A DNA stretch of 5,656 nt from Nanosynbacter sp. GTDB taxonomy: Bacteria > Patescibacteriota > Saccharimonadia > Saccharimonadales > Saccharimonadaceae. Position numbers and translations under genes: made by a program. Positions 1 through 5,612 of this stretch are shown here, piece after piece. The notes beneath the pieces were generated by a model. It searched no databases. It was not told the DNA's origin and saw nothing but the letters and a program-made list of their open reading frames with translations. How positions within the stretch are numbered: position 1 is the first letter of the stretch; each line of letters starts with the position of its first letter. The stretch is from positions 1-5,656 of the forward strand of contig JABZJV010000040.1 of NCBI GenBank assembly GCA_015257605.1, given 5' to 3'.

Positions 1-401
1 CCAATCTCAACATAACTCATATAAAACATCCAACCAGCAAACAGCAAGCCCGCCACCGCGCCAAGCTGCGCGCCCCACATAAACCACTTCGGAAACTTCG
101 CACCCGCTAGCAGCGCCACCGCAATTGTCACCATCACTGGCAGCGTCATCATACCAATAAAACTATTAGGAAAGCCAAGCGGTGCCGCCGACCAATGGTT
201 CGCCACCGTCGAACAGCTCATCGCCGCGTTCAAGTCGCAGTTCAGCACGGCATGCGAATTTTTAGCGAGCGTCAGCGATTCAATCGATAATACAAACGAA
301 GCCAACAAGCCCAAGCCGCTACCAACCAGCATCAATAGCGCCGCCAACTGTTGGCGCTTTGACTCTTTGCTTGGCAACAGCTTGCGCAACTTCTCAAACA
401 T
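1..401 (-). CDS. VKOR-family thiol oxidase, C-terminus cut by window edge
   Basis: Integral membrane protein of the vitamin K epoxide reductase family. In bacteria without DsbB, these proteins reoxidise a DsbA or thioredoxin-like partner and pass electrons to quinone. Only 133 residues are visible, starting with ATG at 399-401. A basic N-terminus (MFEKLRKLLPSKESKR) precedes a first membrane segment at about 19-40. The outer loop carries Cys55 and Cys63 in CDLNAAMSC, followed by STV, W70 and GFPNSFIG (76-83), all family hallmarks. Further hydrophobic segments lie at about 81-100 and 106-130. The quinone-side CXXC expected next in the family lies beyond base 1, so activity cannot be confirmed. 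The gene overlaps the upstream thioredoxin-fold gene by 8 nt (ATGTTTGA), and a GAGG about 10 nt before the ATG can serve as ribosome binding site, so translational coupling is likely. Family assignment is confident from motif and topology. Confidence 0.88.
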   Translation of the reverse strand, partial: MFEKLRKLLPSKESKRQQLAALLMLVGSGLGLLASFVLSIESLTLAKNSHAVLNCDLNAAMSCSTVANHWSAAPLGFPNSFIGMMTLPVMVTIAVALLAGAKFPKWFMWGAQLGAVAGLLFAGWMFYMSYVEI

Positions 402-651
402 AAAAACTTACCTCGCTAATCGTTGGCAGAGGCAGCCCGCGCCACATATTTTGCATCTGGCTATCAGCGCTTAGCGCGATAATCGTCGGATACTCAACGA
501 TATCGTACGTCCGACAAAAATCACTGCCCTCAGCCGAATCTGGGTCAATTTCCTCAATCGTGTGCCCTGTCTGCCGATTAAAGTCATGCAAAAAATCTAT
601 AACTCGGCGCGCGTAATCGCTTTCCGCCCGATACACTACGACTACCCGCAT
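394..651 (-). CDS. small thioredoxin-fold protein lacking the CXXC active site
   Basis: An 85-residue protein with a thioredoxin/glutaredoxin-like outline: a hydrophobic first strand (MRVVVVY), a helix (about 13-28), a second strand (TIEEIDPD, 31-38), and a loop EYPTI whose Pro55 sits where the cis-proline of the fold is expected, followed by strand IIAL. At the place where CPYC-type redox motifs sit, after strand 1, the sequence reads S11-D12-Y13-A14, so both active cysteines are absent. The only cysteine is Cys46. No signal peptide or membrane segment is seen, so it looks cytoplasmic. Its ATG shares one base with the nrdR stop, and AAAGGGCAGGA at the nrdR 3' end provides the ribosome binding site. 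Its stop lies inside the start of the VKOR gene. A role as a redox-inactive binding partner is possible but is only inference; the fold call itself is moderately sure. Confidence 0.7.
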   Translation of the reverse strand: MRVVVVYRAESDYARRVIDFLHDFNRQTGHTIEEIDPDSAEGSDFCRTYDIVEYPTIIALSADSQMQNMWRGLPLPTISEVSFYV

Positions 652-1103
652 TATTCCTGCCCTTTCTGGCGGCGCTGCTCTAATATTTTGACGAAATCAT
701 CCAACGTCTTGAACTTTTGAAATACGCTGGCGAAGCGCACATATGCGACTTCGTTACGTTTTGCTAGCTCGTCAAGTACAAACTCGCCAATCAAACGAGA
801 CTCAATCTCGCTCTCACCCAAGCTATGCGCACGATCTTCCACAGCATCGATTATTTCCTCCAATTCAACTTCCGATTTGAAGAACTTGCCAACTGAACGG
901 CGAATCGAGTTAGCTAACTTTGCCCGCTCAAACAATTCGCGAGCTCCGCTAGATTTAATAACTGCCAAATTCGGACGTTCGATTCGCTCATACGTCGTAA
1001 AACGCTTGCCATCGGGGGTTTCGCGGCGGCGGCGAATCGTAATACCGTCAGCCGACTCTCTCGACTCAAGTACGCGACTGTTGCCGATTTTAATCCCTTT
1101 CAT
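651..1103 (-). CDS. nrdR: NrdR-like transcriptional repressor without zinc-ribbon cysteines
   Basis: A 150-residue protein of the usual NrdR length. NrdR represses ribonucleotide reductase genes by binding NrdR boxes in DNA, with ATP/dATP sensed by an ATP-cone domain. The family core is clear: SRES-ADG and IRRRRE (23-28), GKRFTTYERIE (32-42), the start of the ATP cone at VIKSSGARELFERAKL (48-63), and VAYVRFASVFQKFK (119-132). The N-terminal zinc ribbon is abnormal. The family start MKCPFCG is here MKGIKIG, and the second pair, normally RRRRE-C-x-x-C-GKRF, is RRRRETPDGKRF, one residue shorter. The protein contains no cysteine at all. The ATG directly follows the ftsZ stop (TAAATG), with GAGGA at 1108-1112 as ribosome binding site, so it is co-transcribed with ftsZ. 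It may bind DNA through a metal-free N-domain or have another role. The homology is sure, but DNA-binding function is open. Confidence 0.88.
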   Translation of the reverse strand: MKGIKIGNSRVLESRESADGITIRRRRETPDGKRFTTYERIERPNLAVIKSSGARELFERAKLANSIRRSVGKFFKSEVELEEIIDAVEDRAHSLGESEIESRLIGEFVLDELAKRNEVAYVRFASVFQKFKTLDDFVKILEQRRQKGQE

Positions 1104-2306
1104 TTAGTCCTCGTCGTTATGCTTATTTTTTCGGCGACGCCGCAAAAAGGCTGGCGTATCGTCTTCGTCATCCTCATCAACCGAACTGCCCCATATATCT
1201 GCCGTATCCTCGCTAGCAAATTGTGCTGCTGCCGACTGATGCGACAAGTCCATATCAATGTCATCTACAGCTTCGCTAATTGATTGCGTTTGAACAGCCG
1301 ATGCTTGTTCTACTGGCGCCGTCAATTCCTCTGCCTGCTGCTGATAGTATGCATTATCAAAGCCAGTCGCAATCACGGTGATAATTAACTCGTCTTCTAA
1401 TTCCGGCTTCAATGTGGCACCGAATATAATATTAGCATCTGGGCTAACAGCACTAGTGATAATTTCGGCAGCCTCTTGAATTTCCGCCATACTCATATCG
1501 TAACCGCCAGTGACATTAAAGAGTACGCCCTTAGCACCATCAATCGATACCTCAATCAGCGGCGATTCAATTGCTTGCTGCGCTGCTTGTGCTGCCCGGC
1601 CTTCACCACTAGCCCGACCAATACCCATTAACGCTGATCCAGCATTACTCATAATGGCCTTGACATCGGCAAAGTCGAGATTAATCAAACCATGCTCAGT
1701 TATCAGCTCTGAAATACCCTGCACACCTTGGCGCAGTACATCATCGGCAATCTTGAAAGTCTCAAGCAGTGGCGTTCGACGATCAATAGTCTGCAGCAAT
1801 CGATCATTCGGGATAGAAATTAGTGTATCAACTTGCCGGCCCAACTGAGCAATCGCCCACTCAGCATTAGCCCGACGCTTTTCACCTTCAAAACTAAACG
1901 GCTTGGTAGCCACGCCAACAGTCAAAATACCGAGATCGCGCGCTACTTCAGCTACCACATGACCCGCTCCCGAGCCAGTTCCACCACCAGCACCAATCGT
2001 CACAAACACCATATCAGCTCCCTCTAGCGACTCGCGAATTTCATCAATCGACTCGCGGGCTGCCGCTTCACCAACGGCTGGATCGGCCCCGGCTCCCAAA
2101 CCATTCGTGGTATTATGACCCAAGTGAATTTTGACATCAGCTTTTGAATTATGCAAAGCCTGCGCGTCTGTATTCATAGCTATAAACTGGACACCATTTA
2201 GCCCTGCGTCTTTCATACGGTTAACCGCCGAACCGCCGGCGCCGCCTACGCCAACGACTTTGATGCTTGCGAATGTTTGGATTTCGCTCGGTTTTACCTC
2301 TGGCAT
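1104..2306 (-). CDS. ftsZ: cell division GTPase FtsZ
   Basis: Tubulin homologue that polymerises into the cytokinetic ring at midcell. The 400 residues show an N-terminal nucleotide-binding signature (IKVVGVGGAGGSAVNRM, 15-31), MNTDAQAL (44-51), the tubulin-signature loop GAGGGTGSG (105-113), ATKPFSFEGEKR (133-144), and the catalytic T7 loop NLDFADVKAIM (209-219) with Asp211 and Asp214. The GTPase core ends near residue 317. A linker of about 60 residues follows, rich in Gln, Ala and Ser and then very acidic (DEDDEDD, 377-383). The tail peptide TPAFLRRRRK (384-393), the usual docking site for FtsA and other partners, ends in a charged extension (NKHNDED). The protein has no cysteine. It starts at ATG 2304-2306, with AAGGAG 5 nt upstream, and has its own promoter overlapping the end of ftsA. 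All key motifs are intact, so function is confident. Confidence 0.98.
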   Translation of the reverse strand: MPEVKPSEIQTFASIKVVGVGGAGGSAVNRMKDAGLNGVQFIAMNTDAQALHNSKADVKIHLGHNTTNGLGAGADPAVGEAAARESIDEIRESLEGADMVFVTIGAGGGTGSGAGHVVAEVARDLGILTVGVATKPFSFEGEKRRANAEWAIAQLGRQVDTLISIPNDRLLQTIDRRTPLLETFKIADDVLRQGVQGISELITEHGLINLDFADVKAIMSNAGSALMGIGRASGEGRAAQAAQQAIESPLIEVSIDGAKGVLFNVTGGYDMSMAEIQEAAEIITSAVSPDANIIFGATLKPELEDELIITVIATGFDNAYYQQQAEELTAPVEQASAVQTQSISEAVDDIDMDLSHQSAAAQFASEDTADIWGSSVDEDDEDDTPAFLRRRRKNKHNDED

Positions 2307-2374
2307 TATAACTCCTTACCCCTTATTCTCTGGATCTTATTTCTAGTATATCACCTATGGCCGAAACCTGTTAA
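2307..2374 (-). promoter_or_regulatory. ftsZ promoter (extended -10) and leader
   Basis: On the minus strand, TTAACA (2369-2374) and TATACT (2345-2350) are separated by 18 nt, and the -10 is preceded by TGA, giving an extended TGN element. Transcription would start near 2338, leaving a leader of about 32 nt (2307-2338). The -35 lies inside the last codons of ftsA and the -10 lies just after its stop. This allows ftsZ, nrdR and the redox genes to be transcribed apart from ftsA. Seen by eye from consensus match only; no terminator is visible before it. Confidence 0.65.
2312..2317 (-). promoter_or_regulatory. strong Shine-Dalgarno of ftsZ
   Basis: AAGGAG ends 5 nt before the ftsZ ATG. It is a near-perfect anti-16S match. 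It fixes the start and shows that this genome does use Shine-Dalgarno initiation, in contrast to ftsA and rpsU. Confidence 0.8.
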
Positions 2375-3581
2375 ATAGCGAACGGAAAAGCCCGCCTTTA
2401 CTGCCCGACTTGCTAGAATCAACCGCAGCACTATGATAGCCGTCAGGATTAATATCAACCAACATTAAGCCAATTGCCGCCGCAAATTCAGGTTTATCAA
2501 CATTATCGACTACGCCGCCATAACCCTTAGCTTTACCTTTACGAACAGCTACGCCGAGCTGGGCTTTGGCAAATTCAACGATACCTTTCATGTTAGCCGT
2601 CCCGCCAGTTAGGACAGCACCGCTCGGCAGACGTCCGGCACGACCAGCTTTCTTCAATTCTTTGTTGACCGCTTCAAAAATCTCTTCTAACCGCGCCTCA
2701 ACAATTTCATCAATATCGGCAATATCAAATTCTAGACTCTCGCCATCATGTTTAATCGAAACTTTGCTAGATTTGTTGCGGTTAGTAGCCGATGCATGTT
2801 TTAGCTTTACCTCTTCAGCTATTTCTGGATCAATTTTCAGTCCAATCGCCAAGTCGTTCGTTATATTAATGCCGCCATACGGTACCACGCCAATATATTG
2901 CAGATCACCCTCTTCATAGATTGCTACGCCAGTAGTCGCCCCGCCGAGATCGATCACCGCCACGCCATTTTCCATCTGAGAATCGTCTAGCACGGCCTTA
3001 GCCGCTGCCATTACCGACGGCACCACGTCATTCGGCCGCACAGTAGCGCCCTCAACCGCCTTTTCGAGATTTACTACATACGGCGCCATCGCCGACACCA
3101 CATTAGCGCTAATCTCGAGGCGCGTGCCCGTCATGCCTAGCGGGTTCTTAACTCCGCCCTGCCCGTCAATCGTGTAGCTAAACGGTACGACTTTCAATAT
3201 TTTGCGGTTAGCTGGCACTTTGCCAGTCGTTGCAACATCTTCTATGCGATAAAGATCGTCTTCGTTAACTTCGTGGTCAGCCATACCAACGGCAATCATA
3301 CCGTCAGTACGCGTACTCATAATGTGCGAACCATTTATACTAACAGTCGCATCATTGACTTGGTAGCCGCTCATTCGCTCAGCATCGCCCAAAGCCTTAT
3401 CAATCGCCTCGGACGGTCCGTTCAGGTTCGAGACCGAGCCTTTGCGCATACCGCTGTTCGGGTATTCGCCAACGCCAACGATTGTCGGCGTGCCAGTCGT
3501 CGTATCTACATGCCCGACCACGCACCGAATCATCGTAGTTCCGACATCTATACCAACTGCATATCGAGATTGTTCTTGCAT
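2355..3581 (-). CDS. ftsA: cell division protein FtsA
   Basis: Actin-family ATPase that anchors FtsZ filaments to the inner face of the membrane and recruits later division proteins. The 408 residues (family about 400-440) hold the phosphate-1 motif GIDVGTTMIRCVVG (10-23), a 1C/SHS2 region (about 85-170), the phosphate-2 motif VIDLGGATTGVAIY (209-222) and the adenosine motif GAVLTGGTANMKGI (321-334). After a Ser/Gly/Lys linker, the C-terminus GGLFRSLFNRFRP (396-408) forms the expected amphipathic membrane-targeting helix. The ATG at 3579-3581 has no Shine-Dalgarno. An extended -10 box ends 8 nt upstream, so the message is probably leaderless or nearly so. ftsZ follows 48 nt later, the classic ftsA-ftsZ order. 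No ftsQ or murein synthesis genes lie upstream in this window; map and adk are there instead. Assignment is secure. Confidence 0.97.
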   Translation of the reverse strand: MQEQSRYAVGIDVGTTMIRCVVGHVDTTTGTPTIVGVGEYPNSGMRKGSVSNLNGPSEAIDKALGDAERMSGYQVNDATVSINGSHIMSTRTDGMIAVGMADHEVNEDDLYRIEDVATTGKVPANRKILKVVPFSYTIDGQGGVKNPLGMTGTRLEISANVVSAMAPYVVNLEKAVEGATVRPNDVVPSVMAAAKAVLDDSQMENGVAVIDLGGATTGVAIYEEGDLQYIGVVPYGGINITNDLAIGLKIDPEIAEEVKLKHASATNRNKSSKVSIKHDGESLEFDIADIDEIVEARLEEIFEAVNKELKKAGRAGRLPSGAVLTGGTANMKGIVEFAKAQLGVAVRKGKAKGYGGVVDNVDKPEFAAAIGLMLVDINPDGYHSAAVDSSKSGSKGGLFRSLFNRFRP

Positions 3582-3589
3582 ATAGGGAT

Positions 3590-3620
3590 ATTATAGCATA
3601 ACCCGTATAGTTATTTACAA
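3590..3620 (-). promoter_or_regulatory. ftsA promoter with extended -10, predicting a near-leaderless mRNA
   Basis: The minus strand reads TATGCTATAAT: a perfect TATAAT (3590-3595) preceded by TG one base before it. A weak -35, TTGTAA (3615-3620), lies 19 nt upstream and overlaps the map stop codon. The expected start of transcription, 6-9 nt after the -10, falls at 3581-3584, that is 0 to 3 nt before the ftsA ATG. No Shine-Dalgarno is present in the space between (ATCCCTAT). Confidence 0.72.
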
Positions 3621-4385
3621 CTGTGTAATAATTTCAGCACCGTTTTCGGTAATCAAAACTGTGTGTTCAAAGTGTGCAGCCAAACTACCATCGCGCGTAC
3701 GAATCGTCCAGCCATCATCTTTATCAGTAACGATTTTCTCGCCGCCCAGCGTCGCCATCGGCTCGATAGCAATCGTATCGCCCGGGTGCAACAGTACGCC
3801 AGTGTGTTTGCGGCCGTAGTTCGGCACATCTGGCGGCATATGCATTTTCAAACCAACACCGTGCCCAACCAATTCGCGGATAATTCCTAATTTGCCGTCT
3901 TTCAAAACTTTTTCAATCGCAGCCGCGATGTCGCCAGTACGAACATCGCCTTTAATTGCATCAATCCCGGCATACAAACTTCTCTCGGTGGTTGTTAACA
4001 GGTGTTTGACAGCGCCTTTCGGCTTATCGTCAACCACCATCGTGAAAGCGCTATCTGTCTTCATATCTTTATAAGTAATCACCAAGTCAAAACTCACCAC
4101 ATCGCCCTTTTGAAAGATATAATCGCTCGCCGGGCTATGCACGATTTCGTCGTTAGTACTGATACAAATAACCCCCGGGAAGTTCACCTCATCTGTTTTG
4201 TAAGTCGCCGAAGCACCATATTCTTTTATCTTGCCGTCAACGAACGCATCAATATCTTTTTCGCTCATGCCGGCATGAATGTAATCGCGAATGTCTTGGA
4301 AAATCTGCGCTAACTTCTTGCCGCCATCGCGCATAGCCTGAATTTGCTCGGGAGTTTTCTCGCCAGTGATTAAACGATCCTGCAC
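3615..4385 (-). CDS. map: methionine aminopeptidase, type I
   Basis: Removes the N-terminal methionine from nascent proteins at the ribosome. The 256-residue length fits the single-domain type I class. The five metal ligands of the pita-bread fold are visible: Asp100 (VSFDLV), Asp111 (KTDSAF), His175 (GHGVGLKMH), Glu208 (AIEPM) and Glu240 (HFEHTV). His83 and His182 match the conserved active-site histidines. The usual HGIP after the first histidine is HSPA here, a mild departure. The start is GTG at 4383-4385, inside the 3' end of adk (16-nt overlap). GGAGG at 4396-4400, 10 nt upstream, supports it, and the start places TPEQIQAMRDGG at the normal distance from the N-terminus. adk-map adjacency is the ancestral order of the ribosomal spc operon, though here no ribosomal protein or secY gene of that operon is nearby. 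Function is confident. Confidence 0.96.
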   Translation of the reverse strand: MQDRLITGEKTPEQIQAMRDGGKKLAQIFQDIRDYIHAGMSEKDIDAFVDGKIKEYGASATYKTDEVNFPGVICISTNDEIVHSPASDYIFQKGDVVSFDLVITYKDMKTDSAFTMVVDDKPKGAVKHLLTTTERSLYAGIDAIKGDVRTGDIAAAIEKVLKDGKLGIIRELVGHGVGLKMHMPPDVPNYGRKHTGVLLHPGDTIAIEPMATLGGEKIVTDKDDGWTIRTRDGSLAAHFEHTVLITENGAEIITQL

Positions 4386-4915
4386 GCCTGCAATTCCTCC
4401 ATGATACGATCGTGAACCTGACCAACCGTACCTGTTCCGTCCAGATGCGCGATATTAACTCCGTGCTCTGTCAAATAATCAAGAACTGGATACATCTCGT
4501 GCCGATAAATCCGTAAGCGCTCATCAATTACCTCGGGCGTATCGTCGATACGGCCGCGCACCTTCAGGCGGTGCAGCAACTCAGCACGCGGCACCTCCAA
4601 AACAATCACCAACGCAACGTCCCGACCATGCTCAGGACGATGCTCAATCAACCATTTTGCTTGTGCTAATTGCCGCGGATAACCGTCTAGCACCACGCGA
4701 TCGATATCTTTGGCTCGGTCTAACGCTTCACCGATTAGTTTATTCACCTTTTCTGGATCAACCAAGCCGCCAGTCCGCATCTGCGCAAATAGCTCGGGAT
4801 CGCGCGTGTCGCGCAGCAGCTGGCCCGCACTCAACCAGCGCCAGCCATTACGCGCTGCCAGCATTTGCCCTTGGACACTTTTACCTGCGCCAGCCGGGCC
4901 AAAAAATACAATCAT
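4370..4915 (-). CDS. adk: adenylate kinase, short-LID form
   Basis: Interconverts ATP + AMP and 2 ADP, keeping adenylate pools balanced. The 181 residues show a P-loop GPAGAGKS (6-13), LSAGQLLR (28-35) in place of ISTGDLLR, GGLVDPE (49-55), DGYPR (77-81) in place of DGFPR with Gln85 after it, and GRIDDTPEVIDERL (121-134). The long LID insertion of typical bacterial enzymes (about 214 residues) is missing, so this is the short form, and it lacks zinc-LID cysteines. AMP-site residues Arg35, Arg81 and Gln85 are kept, but the Thr and Asp of STGD are Ala30 and Gln32, and GKGT is GKSV. A related nucleoside monophosphate kinase with shifted substrate preference is therefore possible. The ATG follows AGAAGG (4920-4925) by 4 nt, 15 nt after yqeY. 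The 3' end overlaps map, which suggests coupled translation. Confidence 0.92.
   Translation of the reverse strand: MIVFFGPAGAGKSVQGQMLAARNGWRWLSAGQLLRDTRDPELFAQMRTGGLVDPEKVNKLIGEALDRAKDIDRVVLDGYPRQLAQAKWLIEHRPEHGRDVALVIVLEVPRAELLHRLKVRGRIDDTPEVIDERLRIYRHEMYPVLDYLTEHGVNIAHLDGTGTVGQVHDRIMEELQACRIV
4396..4400 (-). promoter_or_regulatory. Shine-Dalgarno of map, embedded in adk
   Basis: GGAGG lies within the last codons of adk, 10 nt before the GTG start of map. It decides for the GTG start, since the next in-frame ATG is at residue 18, within the conserved N-terminal helix. Confidence 0.7.
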
Positions 4916-4930
4916 GATACCTTCTTTCTG

Positions 4931-5383
4931 TTAATCCAACTTTTGTTTTACAATACGAGCAATCGCCGCACCATCCGCCGCATTGCCAACTTGCTTTTTA
5001 ACTGCGCCAATAACCTGGCCCATTGCCTGCGGCCCAGTTACGCTAAGTTCGGCTATTTTCGCCTCGATAATCGCCGCCAGCTCAGTTTCATCTAGCTGCT
5101 TCGGCAAATATGCCTGCAGAATTTCAATTTCCCGCTCTTCTGGTTCGGCCAAATCTGGACGGTTGTTATCGCGGTAGATTTTAGCCGATTCGTTGCGTTT
5201 TTTGACTTCGCGGGCAACGACTTTTTCGATTTCTTCATCGCTCAAACCTTCATCGCGCTTGCCTAGCTTAACCTCTTCATTCAGAATTGCTGCCGTCAGA
5301 TTACGCAGCGTCTCGCCAACAAAACGATCGCCGCTAAGTAAAGCGGCTTTCATTTCATCTTTAATTCGCGCCTTCAGCGCCAT
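4931..5383 (-). CDS. yqeY: GatB/YqeY domain-containing protein
   Basis: A 150-residue stand-alone YqeY protein (family about 148). It is related to the C-terminal tRNA-binding domain of GatB of the amidotransferase that makes Gln-tRNA or Asn-tRNA. Its own biochemical role is not settled. Family features are MALKARIKDEMKAALLSGD at the start, the central KKRNESAKIYRDNNRPDL (61-78) followed by EREIEILQAYLPKQL (83-97), and the C-terminal helical domain MGQVIGAVKKQVGNAADG (121-138). It is predicted to be highly helical and cytosolic, with no cysteine. It starts 3 nt after the rpsU stop, with GGGAG inside the end of rpsU as a likely ribosome binding site. rpsU-yqeY adjacency is widespread in bacteria and suggests a link with translation. 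Family assignment is sure; function is not. Confidence 0.94.
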   Translation of the reverse strand: MALKARIKDEMKAALLSGDRFVGETLRNLTAAILNEEVKLGKRDEGLSDEEIEKVVAREVKKRNESAKIYRDNNRPDLAEPEEREIEILQAYLPKQLDETELAAIIEAKIAELSVTGPQAMGQVIGAVKKQVGNAADGAAIARIVKQKLD

Positions 5384-5386
5384 TGG

Positions 5387-5602
5387 CTAGCGAACTCCCA
5401 AACGCAACTTCTGCGTCTTTTCCGCCTTGCGCATACGGCGAACAATTGCCCTGCTGCGCCGTACTGTTTTGCTAATCGGTTTTTCAAAGCGCATTGACGC
5501 TCTGGCTTTCTGCATCACGCCGCTTTGCAAAAGCCGGCGGTTGAAACGGCGAAGAACGTTTTCATTCGCCTCTTTCTCGTCTTTACGTGTAACTCGTACC
5601 AT
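5387..5602 (-). CDS. rpsU: 30S ribosomal protein S21
   Basis: Small basic protein of the 30S subunit, located near the anti-Shine-Dalgarno end of 16S rRNA and involved in initiation. Started at ATG 5600-5602 it has 71 residues: MVRVTRKDEKEANENVLRRF matches the family N-terminus, NRRLLQSGVMQKAR the central helix, and FEKPISKTVRRSRA the FEKPS-type motif, followed by a long Arg/Lys-rich tail (RRMRKAEKTQKLRLGVR). An in-frame ATG at 5639-5641 would add 13 residues, but a second one at 5612-5614 overlaps the promoter -10, and the added residues do not look like S21. The shorter start is therefore chosen. No Shine-Dalgarno precedes it, and the predicted transcript begins only a few bases upstream. 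It is the first gene of the rpsU-yqeY-adk-map unit. Confidence 0.93.
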   Translation of the reverse strand: MVRVTRKDEKEANENVLRRFNRRLLQSGVMQKARASMRFEKPISKTVRRSRAIVRRMRKAEKTQKLRLGVR

Positions 5603-5612
5603 ATCGTTATGC

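Noticed and set aside
181..240. CX7C spacing of the VKOR loop cysteines as an unusual feature
   Set aside because: The same spacing occurs in human VKORC1 (Cys43/Cys51) and, as far as I recall, in actinobacterial VKOR, so it is not novel.
394..396. Possible UGA recoding (glycine), as in SR1/Gracilibacteria
   Set aside because: TGA ends the thioredoxin-fold gene at the expected place, and no conserved gene here has an internal TGA. The standard code fits.
1510..2027. Open frames on the plus strand opposite ftsZ
   Set aside because: They lie antisense to a conserved gene, have low-complexity Ser/Thr/Ala-rich composition and no recognisable motif or ribosome binding site. They are shadows of the FtsZ reading frame.
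2307..2354. A riboswitch or attenuator in the ftsZ leader
   Set aside because: The predicted leader is only about 32 nt, with no stable stem-loop visible by eye.
3273..3596. A plus-strand frame of 107 codons opposite the start of ftsA
   Set aside because: It is antisense to conserved FtsA phosphate-1 and 1C regions, and its translation resembles no family.
3582..3614. A transcription terminator between map and ftsA
   Set aside because: The gap has no GC-rich inverted repeat followed by a T-run. It is filled by the ftsA promoter instead, so read-through from map is possible.
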